Source of the DNA: Hypholoma sublateritium FD-334 SS-4
Lineage: Eukaryota > Basidiomycota > Agaricomycetes > Agaricales > Strophariaceae
DNA length: 25,533 bases
Direction: 5' to 3'
NCBI GenBank assembly: GCA_000827495.1
Contig: KN817740.1
Location: 5,749 to 31,281, forward strand
Shown: piece by piece, positions 10,926-20,708 of the stretch
How positions within the stretch are numbered: position 1 is the stretch's first letter
Layout: each line of letters opens with the position of its first letter
Notes under the pieces: model-generated
What the model was told of the DNA's origin: nothing
The model's database searches: none
The model's input: only the letters and a program-made list of their open reading frames with translations
Translations under genes and position numbers: made by a program

Positions 10926-13010
10926 CGCAGAGTGAGGAAGAAGTACACATTAGCGCTGCGGCGCGTGTGGTGTCCGCATAGCAAGAATTTATTCAGCGGC
11001 TGAACGAGAGTGGGACCACCAAGCGGTGGGGGCGATGCGACGCAAGGAGGGGATGAGGGCCAGGAGGAATAGTCAAGTTTGTTTTGACAATAGACACCGG
11101 AATTTGGACGGACTAATAATCTAAGACGACTAGGTGCGGCATGGAACTCGTCCGAAGAAAGCGCCGCGGAAGAGAACTGACAAAGTCAGCAAACACCAGA
11201 GGGATCAAAATTCTTGTATACCAACAATTTGCTTTGAATTTAGGCACTCAGCAGAACCTGCAGGAGCAATACGCGAATGCGCAGCATCAGCAGCAGGCCG
11301 AAAATCGCCTAGCGTAAATACCATCTCCAACGCGTCGTGGGCGTCCAGCGAATTTTAAAGCGCGCAGGTCACATACATCGAGCAACGGCGGCAGCAGGCG
11401 GCGGAGGTCGCACAGAGGTCGCCGATTGTCCGCTATCAAGGTGCGCAGGCACACCCTTTCGACACGGCGAAAATGCGAGCGGGAGAATATACGCAACTGC
11501 AGCAGCAATTCAGCGAGCGCGGATACCCCAACGCGCGGGCTGAGCAAACGCAGACGTGGGATGTGGTGCCCAGCCAAACGGATGTGTTGCTGCTGTGTGG
11601 TATTTACACCAGCAGCACCTATGGCGGTGCTCGGAGAAGCAGAAGTACCGCCTATGCCTACAGCTCCCCATCAATCCAACCAAGTTAATACACCCACCCC
11701 GCTCAAACGTAGACGGAGACCCAGCTCCTCGGTATGGACATGGAACGCACACGCCCATGCCCACGTCCGGACGTGTTCCAGCACAGGCGTGGTGAGAAAT
11801 GGGCAGCTTGCGTGGCGCTGGGCGCCGCGGCTCAGGAGATGGCCGACGTAGTCGAGGAGGACAAGCGCGCTCGTCGCTGAACCCGTAGACATGGCGGCTG
11901 GTGCTGGTGCTTCAGCCCATGGTGGTGGTGATGCATCTCCCCCTCCTTCCCCCACAAATGCAGGATGAATGCGCGGAGTCACGGAGCGAGGAGCACGAGG
12001 GCAAGATTGTTAATGCCGTGTTATGCCCGCCGCAGACGCAGATGACAATCGCGACGCAAAGCGCACGCGTGGCCGAGCCCGGAGCCACACCCACCGCGAT
12101 GCAGAGCGAGCCCGCGTCCCAACCAATCAAGAAGATGAAGAGTATGGTTAAGGAGAAAGAGAAGAAAGAGAAGAAGGTCAAGGAGGGCGCTGGTGCGAGG
12201 AGGGAGCGAAGACAAACAAGAGCCTCGGGGCCAAGAAAGAAAACAGCGTCGAGTAGGAGCAGGAGAAGGACCAGGGGATGCTCCGCCTTTCGTCCTCGTC
12301 ATTCGAGGCGGGCGCGCTCACTGCCTCACCCGGCGCACAGACTCGGCGCGAAGAAGCGCAGCATTCCCAGACTCGGGCTGACCTCAACATTGCGCTTCCC
12401 GTCGCTCGACGCGCGTACGCTCCCCACTACCTCGTCCGCCTCCGAGTCGTCTGCCGGCAACGTCAACGTTGGCATGCCGGCGATCGGCGTTCCGGAGTGC
12501 CCCAGTGCAGGGGGCTTTACCAGCAGCGCGAACACCGACAGCACCGGAGCTGGAGTGAGGTGGGTGCAACGCATCGCGGGCGAGCAGTGGTCAACGATGC
12601 GCGGTTCGCTTGTGTTGACGACGGGCTCGAGGAGCTCGCTCTGTCCGTTGAGCACGATGAGGGCGGAGTAGTTTGAACGTGTGCTCGAGTGAGGGGAATA
12701 GACGTGGGCGCTCCGCGAGCGTGCGTCAGAGAGTATGAGGTGCGATGAGAACTTGAAGACGGTGCACCAGCGTTTCGGGGCGGAGCGCGCTACTGCGCGC
12801 AAGGCGGAGGAATGGGAAGGGAAGAAAGGAAAGACGAGGACGTGGTCAAGGAGGCAACGTCCGACGGGCATACGTGTGGTGGGGATGAGATGCTCAGCGA
12901 GGATGAGAGTGAGGAGCAGGCGGTGGTCGCGGCGACGCCGGTGAAGAAGAGCGCGTTCCTGAGCGGGCAGATGCTCAGTGGGAGCATGCCTAGGCCGATG
13001 CAATAGGACG
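10926..13010 (+). pseudogene. Decayed Gln-rich and Lys-rich coding sequence, unknown protein
   Basis: Coding character is seen in plus-strand pieces separated by stops and frame changes. A Gln-rich piece at about 11240-11320 (QNLQEQYANAQHQQQAENR) is followed by 11360-11560 (YIEQRRQQAAEVAQRSPIV and MRAGEYTQLQQQFSERGY). Next come a Pro-rich piece near 11620-11690 and AAAQEMADVVEEDKRARR near 11830-11876. A Lys/Glu-rich block follows at 12133-12190, and an acidic C-terminal-like piece at 12812-13006 (DEDVVKEATSDGHTCGGDEM to a TAG). The order of low-complexity Gln, Pro, basic and acidic segments suggests a nuclear regulatory protein, but that is only composition. The long minus-strand open frame over 12326-13063 looks like an antisense shadow. 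Confidence 0.32.
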
Positions 13011-14140
13011 ACGAAGGTGTGTGTTTTCTTCTTTTTTGCTTTCTTTTGGGGCCTGGTCTGCATCTGTGTGCCGTGGATGGTGCTGACGATTTCGTTTTCA
13101 AATTCTGCCTCTCGGTCCGGGGCTTGCTACCGGTCAAAGCAGTGTACCGGACGGGATGTGGCTTTCGACAGCCCGCTGAAGAGCGCGAAGAAGGCCGTGG
13201 CTCGGCTTGCTCCTGAGCCTGAGCACCTGGCGTCCGTACGCACAGTCGCGCGGGTACGTCAAGCCTAAACCCTCATTGCCTGATGCTGATCCTTTGTTCC
13301 TTGCTTCACCCATGGTGCATTCTATCAACACCAAGCGAACGTGAACGGGAATAGCAATGCGAACACGAACACCGTCCGGATCGCCCACCAGTTCGCATCA
13401 TGGGCCATGCTCATCTAAGCTTGTCGCTCGTCGAGGAGTACGCGCGCTCAAAGCGAAAGCTGCTGCTGCCCCCTCCGCGCCGCTATCTGTCAGATCTTCA
13501 GCGACGTTCCGCCCCAGCCACAAGCGCACGATGACGCCCGCCTGCGAGCTCGATCCGGAGCCCGTGTTCCAGACGCCTCTTGAGGCAGAGAAGGTCGAGG
13601 TAGTGCGTGCTGAGGTGATAGTGATTGAGTCTGGTATTGCGCGGGGTGTAGAGGGACCTGCACTGGAGGAGAGTGCCGCGCACGTTGAATAGTCGCCGAA
13701 AGACGATGTACAAGAGGATGAGGAAGAAGACATGGAGGCCGCTATTCCTTCCTTTGCACTCGACGCGTCTGCGGAAGACAAGAGGAGGCCCTGAGCCGGC
13801 AGCATGGTTGGAAATGGTGGTCGGACACGTGAAAGCGTAGACGAACGCCGCCGACCGAAATCGTTGTCGATATGTCGTCCACCAATAACGCCCGCAACGA
13901 CGCACATACCGTAGCGCAAGCCCAAGTTAGCCCCCATGTCGAATGACGGGCTCGTCAAAATTGATGATACCGTCGTCGGCCCATCGCGCTGGCGATAGCT
14001 CTGCGGGGTATACGGAAAGGGTGGCAAAGGCGAGGTTTGTGCGCGGCGGGGGGGGCGAAGAGGGAGGTGGGGAGGAGAGGGTCATGGTGCGAGATGGTGC
14101 GAGGAACTTATCGGGTAAGCACTGATCAGCACCTCCCAGC
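13011..14140 (+). pseudogene. Further coding relics, unknown identity
   Basis: The clearest piece, 13357-13692, encodes an Ala/Ser/Arg-rich then acidic stretch (CELDPEPVFQTPLEAEKVEV...) ending in TAG. The same frame continues beyond that stop with an acidic stretch (DDVQEDEEEDMEAAIPSFAL), then another stop at 13792. The stop at 13690-13692 may therefore be a later mutation. Another short piece (NDGLVKIDDTVVGPSRWR) is at 13943-13995. No domain is recognised and no complete gene can be built. Confidence 0.28.
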
Positions 14141-14655
14141 TTCTTTCTTCTCTACCCTCACTATCACTCCAACCTCAGCCATCTCATCTGGTTTTCCTCG
14201 CGTCTTCCATATCAGCTCTGTCAATACCAATCCAAATGTGAGTTGGTAGTGACTTTTTGTTCAAATACTCTTAACCGTTACGATCTCGCTGTAGGATTCC
14301 TGTTGGCTCTCCTGTCCTCGCCTCTGTTCCCGACCCGCAATGGCCTGGTCATTTCCAAGTACAACTTGGCGAAGTTCTTTTGCATTCTCAAGCTGGAGGG
14401 AATATGGTACGTCGTTGACGGGTCTTTCCTCCGTTACGGTATGGAATCACCATTTTGTAGCATCTTCGCTACTTGGTCAGAATTGCTTCAAACGGCACAA
14501 CCGTCACTGTTCCCCCCAGCGGAATTATTGACCTTCAGTCAGTACCCTTGTTCACTACATTCAACACTTTCCTGACCGTTTTGAAAGTTAATCTCGTCTC
14601 GTGCTCTGACCTCGAGCTCGCCGATTGTTGTAGATACATCAAATTCTCTTTGTAA
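14141..14655 (+). pseudogene. Spliced coding relic of unknown protein
   Basis: A first piece at about 14155-14237 reads LTITPTSAISSGFPRVFHIS... up to a GTGAGT donor at 14238. A CTGTAG acceptor ends at 14294. The next piece reads IPVGSPVLASVPDPQWPGHF and QLGEVLLHSQAGGNM to a GTACGT donor at 14407. After the TAG at 14458-14460, HLRYLVRIASNGTTVTVPPS and GIIDLQ continue in the right phase. The second junction is in frame, but the first is off by one base. The peptide looks extracellular in composition (Ser/Thr/Val-rich), which is only a guess. The family is not recognised. Confidence 0.35.
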
Positions 14656-14659
14656 CGAA

Positions 14660-15620
14660 TGTGTAATAGTAATGATCTCAATTGGCAAATGTACCTGCGG
14701 AATCACTTCTGTACTATGCAGCTCTAATGAGTGATTCCTTGTGAGCTGGGTGAGTTGGGTGGTGCTTGTAGCTCGCTATCCATTGCTCAGTTGACCTCGC
14801 TGTACTTCACTGTGGTGCATGATTTCGCCTACGACCTTTTACCACTTTACATGTGGCTTATATGTTGCTTATATTATTGAGCTAGGATCATAATTAACGG
14901 CGAGGCATCTAATATATGGATTCAAAACTGTATTTTCATTGCGAAGTTTTCTGCCATTTCACGGCGTAATACAATCTCTTGATGATATTTTAATCTAGCT
15001 GCTATACTTGAATCATTTCGTATTGCAAAGATAATGTTATGATGAAATCACATTGTCATAGTAATACCACGATTTGACTCTGAGAGTATATAAGCTGTTA
15101 TCGAGGCAGTGCAATATTATGAAGGTCCTATCAACGCCATAACGCAGTCGTAACGAATGATAAGCGATACAATATATTATGTGACCACCGTATTTCACTT
15201 GTGAGTTCGGTGGCCAATTTATGGCGTTGTACAATCTCTTTACTATATTTTAATTTTTCATGAATGCGGGTGAACCGGTCAAGGCTCGACATGACCACTA
15301 CGTGTTTGTTACAAACTTCGCATCCACTCCATAACGTAGTACAATCTATTTGGCGCCGATTTCATCATTGGCGAGGCATCCAAAATCTGGCGTAAGTAAT
15401 ATACTTCTATCATAAACCTTGCAGCTGCTTCATAATTGATTACATTCTCCTTACAATATCTTGACTATTTTGTCTTGAACAAAAGCACTATGTCCATTCT
15501 ACAACCCCACAGAAATTCCATAATAATGCCGCTGTCTGCCTATAAATCGTTGTCGAGATAGCGTAACATTACTAAGGGCTCATCAACGTCGTAAGGCTAA
15601 ATCTGGATTTCCCTGATTTC
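14660..15620. repeat. AT-rich noncoding stretch with a diverged ~450-470 bp repeat
   Basis: No coding signal is visible. The motif GGCGAGGCATC is at 14899 and again at 15370 (offset 471). TATAAGCTGTTATCGAGGCA with its following CAACG/GTAA context, near 15089-15150, has a diverged partner near 15541-15600 (offset 452). A shorter motif, GTA(A/G)TACAATCT with a following TATTTTAAT, recurs near 14967, 15222 and 15340. This fits an old tandem duplication or degraded satellite-like DNA between the decayed genes. Confidence 0.45.
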
Positions 15621-15623
15621 CTG

Positions 15624-16199
15624 ATGGTCGACCATGCCTACCTCTTCTTCTACAACCACTCGCCACGCCTCCCAATCAACCTCAACGTCGCTATTCTGGT
15701 TGGAGTTTCCGCGTCACACTTGAAGGCAAAGAAACGCTTATTCTAGAGAGGGGATATAGTGGTAATGAAGGTCCGACCCATGCCACAACGTTATGAATTC
15801 TCCATGGTTAAACCGTTGGATGCTGATCTATTCACACTCCGGGCTTTGGAGCAGCTCTTCCCAGTCAACTACTAGGAAGGATTTTTAGAACAGGAACTGT
15901 ACTATGATGAAATGCTGTGTAAGCAAATGTTCAAATGCTACCTGCCCAGATACGCTGGTCGCCGTCTGAATGAAATCAATACAGGGAAGTCGTATGTTTA
16001 AAAACTCGACATGCCTGAAGATCCGTCGCGTAATCAAACATCATACTGGGGCGAAAGTGCAGCACAGAGGGAAGGCAAGGATCATGTCAATACGCACCCC
16101 TCGAACGCATTTTTTGACCTTGCTTTGTTTAGAGAAATTATTCACTGTCATCAACGAGCAACGAACTGCCATTGGGTGAGTGCCGCGATCGAAGGATAA
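15624..16199 (+). pseudogene. Unknown protein family, decayed copy A
   Basis: A single frame of 192 codons starts at ATG 15624 and is interrupted by only three stops, at 15744, 15873 and 15999, before the terminal TAA at 16197. It aligns with copy B (20024-20545) with only a few codons' difference in length. Shared blocks are SPRLPINLNVA, LVGVS, KKR(L/M)F, RGD, a Leu-rich helix (LDAxL...LR.LE.L), EGF.E.E..(Y/H)DEM.CK, GKSYV, and TSYWGE(S/N)AAQ(R/K)EGK. Retained frame and peptide similarity show that this was a protein gene before the stops arose. The first stop replaces a Trp codon seen in copy B (TGG to TAG). I do not recognise the family. It has no visible link to the F-box-like gene that follows. 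Confidence 0.62.
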
Positions 16200-16260
16200 A
16201 TCTACTTTGATTACAATGTAATTATGGTAAAGACGTGCTCCCCTTTTACGTCCTCATTTC

Positions 16261-17218
16261 ATGAAATCCGCTGCCACTTTGAGTCTTCCTGAAGGTAATT
16301 CTTCTTCCTTGCAATCTGCACTTTGATACTTACTATGCCAAAAAGTAGTGGGACCACCTAAGTTCCCTCCTGAGTTGGAATACCCAGAAGTTTGCACGAC
16401 TCTTGTCCTTGTGTCCAAAAGTGTGTATGCATGGTCAGTGGCGCTCATCCTATTTTCCTTCCCTGCTCACTAGTGACCAATTGCAGGATTGATCCTATCC
16501 TAATCTCGACCGTTTGTATCATGGATGAACGGTTTAACTTTGGGAACAGACCAAATTGGGGTCCTTCCTTGCCAAACTGACGAGCGGAAAACATCCTGCG
16601 GAATACTATGCTCAACACGTCAAGAGCCTGGCTTTTTTTGGAGGACACTACAAGGACGGCGAGATCGATGGTACCTTGGCTATCTGCACTGGTGTTGAAA
16701 ACCTTGTCGTAGGTGCGACAGACAAGAGGTTTGCCTTTTTCAACAGAATGTCGGCAGGCACGGCTTTACGCAGGTTGTATATCGATCTCTTTTCGACAAT
16801 CAGAGGATCCGCGACGACGCTGAGCTTTAACCATGCATGCTTTCGCAGCCTCACGCATCTCCACCTCACAGATGACGACCGGATCTGGACCTCTTACACG
16901 GGCTGGGAGCACCTCAAATGCCTCACTCACCTCGCCTTTGCGCTCTGCACCCCCGAAATTTTACAAACGGTGATGCAGGCATTACCAGCCGTTAGATATG
17001 TGGCGCACGGCCACTACCAATGGCACGGCGGACGATACCGACGCGCCAACGCTGTAGTCAACAACAACCCGCATATAATAGAGCGATGGGGTGTGTATGT
17101 GGTGTTCCTGGAGAAAATACCGCTTTGCGATTGGGAACAGGGTGCAAGGGGCGAGGTGGATTTCTGGGATGTTGTGGAGGATGAGGTGGAAAAGCGTCTT
17201 CAGGATAATTCGGACTAG
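16261..17218 (+). pseudogene. F-box-like/LRR-type protein, one frame break
   Basis: Exons 16261-16294, 16349-16433 and 16487-17218 join through introns of 54 and 53 bp in a consistent frame. The N-terminal part (FPPELEYPEVCTTLVLVSKSVYAW, split by the intron, then IDPILISTVCI) has the pattern of the short F-box-like segment that opens many mushroom proteins of this type. After NRPNWG the frame shifts: one base is missing between 16560 and 16568 relative to the expected FLAKLTSG. The remaining 215 residues are open to TAG at 17216. They show FFGGHY, FRSLTHLHLTDD, LKCLTHLAFAL and a C-terminal FWDVVEDEVEKRL, as in LRR-like repeats of the family. Such proteins are presumed substrate adaptors of SCF ubiquitin ligases, though most are uncharacterised. 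With one lesion only, it is either a young pseudogene or a sequencing error. Confidence 0.68.
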
Positions 17219-17623
17219 ATCTATGTACTATTGCCATTTGATTTTCGTGTTGAATGGTAACGGCCTTATTTCGTCGATTCGAGACCGTGTTCGCCCCTCG
17301 CGCACTCACGCAGCAACGACGTAACTGGCATGGCATGTTACATGTATAGGCTATAATTTTCGCATTCCGTGTGCGGCTCTAGGATGGATAGGGAGGAGCA
17401 GAGAGGGGTAGAGAGGGCTGTACGTGCGATGGGTGGTACGACATGGGGCGCCTCGTGGGTGATCAGGGAACGGCCTTCGTGGACGGCAGAATGAGAACAG
17501 AAGCAGAAAGCGAAACGGACGCTGTAGACGCGGGCGCAGGCACCGAAATGATCAGCGTCCTGCCTCGCGTGGGCAAGACGCCCATTGACACGCACGAGAC
17601 GCACCGCAACGCACCGCAACGCA
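17219..17623. other. Spacer between F-box-like gene and homeodomain-like remnant
   Basis: Open frames here are short and Arg/Thr-rich with no motif. The end of the stretch (about 17605-17623, GCAC/GCAAC repeats) resembles the sequence just downstream of the longer homeodomain-like gene near 20690-20708. The duplicated block therefore probably extends slightly past the stop codon. Confidence 0.4.
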
Positions 17624-17830
17624 CTACGACTCGAGCGCACACATAATATGTGTGAGTAGTGCCTCGTACGCCGCGAACAACGCGCACTGAGTACTCGGCG
17701 GGCCCTGCACGTCGAACAGCTCCGGCTGGGAGACGAACATCTCCGCCGGCGTGAGGGTGTGCGGCGCGTTGATTAAGACCATCGCATTATGTACGCCAAC
17801 GGTACCCCTAAGCGTGAGCGACGCCAGCAC
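17624..17830 (-). pseudogene. C-terminal remnant of homeodomain-like protein
   Basis: The last 19 residues (ALFAAYEALLTHIMCALES and stop at 17624-17626) are nearly identical to the end of the gene at 20709-21907. Preceding residues align loosely (TLR...G...APHT..AEF), with an extra segment in this copy. The Pro/Thr-rich middle and the homeodomain-like part are absent upstream. A 78-codon minus-strand frame at 17853-18089 could be part of the same relic, but it shares no clear motif. This is best read as a truncated duplicate. Confidence 0.6.
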
Positions 17831-17852
17831 GGCGGAGGGGGTGAGGGTCGGC

Positions 17853-18283
17853 TTATCGAACTAATTCTCTGTCTTCCTTGCCGGCGCGCATGCGGATTCG
17901 AGTGCACACTTGTGAGTACAGATTGTCAAAGGGCGTACGAGAGGGCTCGCTTAGATGTTCTGTAAGGCCGCGTTCCTCCAGAAGCTGTGTCGCGTGGGCA
18001 GGACGCAGGTCATGGAAGCGTGGTGTATGTAAGTCGGGACGCATCCATGTAATAACGAGGGCCCGTTTGATTAGTTTATTAGTCGCCATTACTTCTGCGT
18101 CGCGAGTGTACCCGGGTCCGAGTCGCTGAAGGCTGGTATTGGATGTGTAGCATTAGGTTCTCAGTGAATGACCGGTACGACCTGCGGAGAAAGGGAAACG
18201 TCGCAGAGAGAGCCTGGTCTGTGGCAGAAGGAGAAGGGAGATTGTCAAAAATTGCCTGATACAATGGACCCAAAACTTCGGCC
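17853..18283 (-). other. Unassigned sequence between remnant and inverted repeat
   Basis: The minus strand holds a 78-codon frame with ATG at 18087-18089 (LHTPRFHDLRPAHATQLLEE in its centre), and short frames follow to 18365. There is no recognisable domain, splice pattern or repeat. It may be upstream sequence of the truncated homeodomain-like copy. Confidence 0.25.
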
Positions 18284-18319
18284 CCGCTGGATAAGACCGA
18301 AGACTGAAGACTGAAGACT
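18284..18319 (+). repeat. Left arm of 36-bp inverted repeat with GAAGACT heptamers
   Basis: CCGCTGGATAAGACCGAAGA is followed by further copies of the heptamer GAAGACT (three in all). The reverse complement matches 19446-19481 at 35 of 36 bases. The CCGCTGGATA end corresponds to the inner part of the terminal-repeat-like motif at 3321, read on the opposite strand. Confidence 0.8.
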
Positions 18320-19445
18320 CGGCATCATCTGATGGCCGGAGTCCTCTGTACCAAACATACCACACGTTGGCCGCTCATGCGCCAAATCCTTACTCACCNT
18401 GACTTTGTACCGTACCGTGACTCTCTATGGAGTCCCGCTGCCCACTTCGGCGGCGGGAGTTGCTCAATTGTCTTTTCGTCTCGNATANGGTGTAGACCCC
18501 CGCNTGGATTCGAAAGAAGAGGCGAAGGTCTCCGGGAACGCTGTCATCCGACGACCGTCCGAGTCGCGAGCGCGAGCTTGTGCAGTGCTGCAGGCGACAC
18601 GGGCTCCGACATGCACGAATGTTATGGATGACAAAAGCTTCTCCACCTGCAGTTCCGTGGGGACGAGCTCGTCCGCCTCTGGGTCTGGATGCCAGATCAT
18701 GGTGCCGCACCGGCGTACGTTCTCGTTGTTTCAAGAGATGTTCGTTATGCAGATTTGCGAGAGCTGTAGGGTCGAAAGGTGGTGGTGTTTCCGCGAGCGA
18801 GCCCTCGACCACGGCAAAGGGCACGGGCATGGCGGGATTTCGACATGGCGAAAGAGGACCATGCCTCCAACGTGTGCTCGACAACGGCTCCGTGCGCGAG
18901 CACTTGACAACGGCGATGAGCAGGGGCGTGGCACAGGGGGAGTCGAGAGGGCATGCACCCAGGCAATCATCGGCGAGAGGTGTCAGCCACGAGTGGCCCC
19001 GGATGCGAATTCTATGGAGAGCTTGGGCCCACGCCGCAAAACTATGCCGCGACGCTCACCTGTTGGCACACAAATTCGTCGGCGAGAGGCGTCACGGCGG
19101 CGGCGGCAGCCAGCCATGAGCGTCGAATAAGACCGCGGCGATTGCGCAGGACATCTTGGNAGCCTCGACATTGACAGACAAGTGGCTGAGAGGGGCGTGG
19201 CGAGATTAGTANTAATTACTCAACGGATGCCTTTGCAAGGCTAGCGAACTTGAAATTTCTAATAACATTGATGAGAATTACATGAAGTGTATGTGTAAAG
19301 GTGGTAGCAAGTGAAGGGAGGTCCATGAGCAAGTAAAATCTATGNTCATTGCTGGCCCCTAGGCCTGAGACACGGTAGTACGCGATAGGAGGAGATGTCA
19401 CCTGACGGCGCCGACGCCCGGAACAGAAATGCTTCGGCGTTTGCC
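18320..19445 (-). other. Region between the inverted repeats, with broken coding signal and ambiguous bases
   Basis: GC-rich sequence with N at seven positions. The minus strand has peptide-like stretches in different frames: MIWHPDPEADELVPTELQ with VEKLLSSITFVHVGARVA at about 18700-18590; PFAVVEGSLAETPPPFDPTA with LANLHNEHLL at about 18820-18745; and VLAHGAVVEHTLEAWSSFAM near 18900. Plus-strand frames of similar length (up to 241 codons) have a basic, shadow-like composition. The sequence may be a broken minus-strand gene of unknown type. The last 250 bp before the right arm are AT-richer and featureless. Confidence 0.3.
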
Positions 19446-19500
19446 AGTCTTCAGTCTTCAGTCTTCAGTCTTATCCAGCGGAGCGGATGTCCTCAATGGA
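19446..19500 (+). repeat. Right arm of the inverted repeat plus extended TIR-like motif
   Basis: The heptamer AGTCTTC recurs in tandem from 19446, followed by TTATCCAGCGG, which completes the 36-bp inverse match to 18284-18319. The sequence continues as AGCGGATGTC, and this whole stretch resembles 3321-3344 upstream of the Plavaka gene. By that comparison the element body would lie to the right of this arm. Confidence 0.75.
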
Positions 19501-19548
19501 CCGGGTATAGGGATCCCGTTCCGCCGACTCCTCCCGAAGGGGGGTTAT

Positions 19549-19566
19549 GATCTAATCTAATCTAAT
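19549..19566 (+). repeat. Short (TCTAA)n tandem repeat
   Basis: Three TCTAA units occur in tandem just inside the TIR-like motif. It is a minor simple repeat with no evident role. Confidence 0.6.
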
Positions 19567-19751
19567 ACGGGCGTCTATAATTACTGAATGTGCGCTCGTA
19601 ACTTATTCACATTCTAATTATTGCAGTATAAAAATTACTGAGCCCACGCGAAGCATTTCGGGTACTCGCTTGCATATTCTCACTCCCATGCGGCTCTAGC
19701 TCCCTCCACCTTCAGAGTTTATCCATATCGCGTACTCATTCTTATCAGATT

Positions 19752-20545
19752 ATGCCATCCACTGAAGCCAGTAGGCACGAGTGCCTTGTCGAGTACGATA
19801 AATTCGAGAGATACGTGCGGTCGTGCATCATCTTCCCCGCAGACGGCTCAGCGACACGCACAGCACCCATGATCGTCGAAACAGTAACCGCCGCGTAGGA
19901 CATCGCAGCGCTGCGCGTCTTCAACCGCTGCGTCGACCTCACCAGCACCTATGGCGGAGAGCACCGCAACTTGCAAACGCGCATTATTGTCCACATCCAA
20001 CCCGTACGAGATACAATCCTACGTACATCATCTTCTGAAATCGCTCTCCGCGTCTCCCAATCAATCTCAATGTCGCTAAGCTGGTCGGAGTTTCCCCATC
20101 GCTCTTGACGAGCAAGAAACGCATGTTCTGGAGGGGGGATGCCGTAGCGATGAAGGTCTGATGGGCACCGGGTAAGAAATATGGTGCGGTGGAAGCCTTG
20201 GACGCCCATTTATCGGAGCTGAGGCTGTTGGAGGAACTCTTGAAAACGAAGCACCGGGAAGGATTCTGGGAGAGAGAGCAGCACCATGATGAAATGCAAT
20301 GCAAGTAGACATTTGCGTGCCTGGAAATTGTCTCTAAATTGAGTAACGTTACAGGGAAGTCATACGTCGCAAGGTTCGATGTGCCCGCTGGATATTGGTT
20401 TGGACCGCCAACATCATACTGGGGCGAAAATGCAGCGCAGAAGGAGGGTAAGCACATTAATGCATGTCCTTCCGCCGTTTCAGTATCACTTCGATTCTTA
20501 CTGATGCCCTCTGTGCGCGGGCGGATTCCCGCGCACGGCACATAA
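19752..20545 (+). pseudogene. Unknown protein family, decayed copy B
   Basis: The segment from ATG 19752 reads as protein (HECLVEYDKFERYVRSCIIF, then DIAALRVFNRCVDLTSTYGG and IIVHIQP) with a TAG at 19896. A frame change near 20010-20024 leads into the part shared with copy A. That part is one frame from 20024 to the TAA at 20543, with stops at 20036, 20159 and 20306. Two of them fall where copy A has CGA (Arg) and a Gln codon, consistent with C-to-T changes. Shared blocks include SPRLPINLNVAKLVGVS, KKRMFWRGDAVAMKV, EGFWEREQHHDEMQCK, GKSYVARFDVPAG and TSYWGENAAQKEGK. The 185-codon minus-strand frame over this area is its antisense shadow. The family and function are unknown. Confidence 0.62.
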
Positions 20546-20708
20546 TGGTGGTATACAGTGAGTGGTAGTACATTACATATTATAATTTTGGCCTGTTGGA
20601 GGCTTTAGAATGGAGGGGTGGAAGACCGTGCATGCGATCGACGGAGAGAGGTGGAGGGCGAAACGTGCTAGAGCTAAGGCGCGCGAGCCGAAGCATCAGC
20701 GCACGGCG

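Noticed and set aside
12326..13063. 245-codon minus-strand open frame
   Set aside because: Arg/His/Ser-rich with no motif, and the plus strand of the same stretch has more protein-like pieces.
18284..19481. A simple MITE bounded by the two 36-bp arms
   Set aside because: No target-site duplication was seen, and the wider match to the Plavaka upstream motif places the inner side of each arm outside the 1.2-kb interval. It is kept only as an alternative.
19984..20541. 185-codon minus-strand open frame
   Set aside because: It is antisense to copy B, whose plus-strand frame is supported by alignment with copy A.
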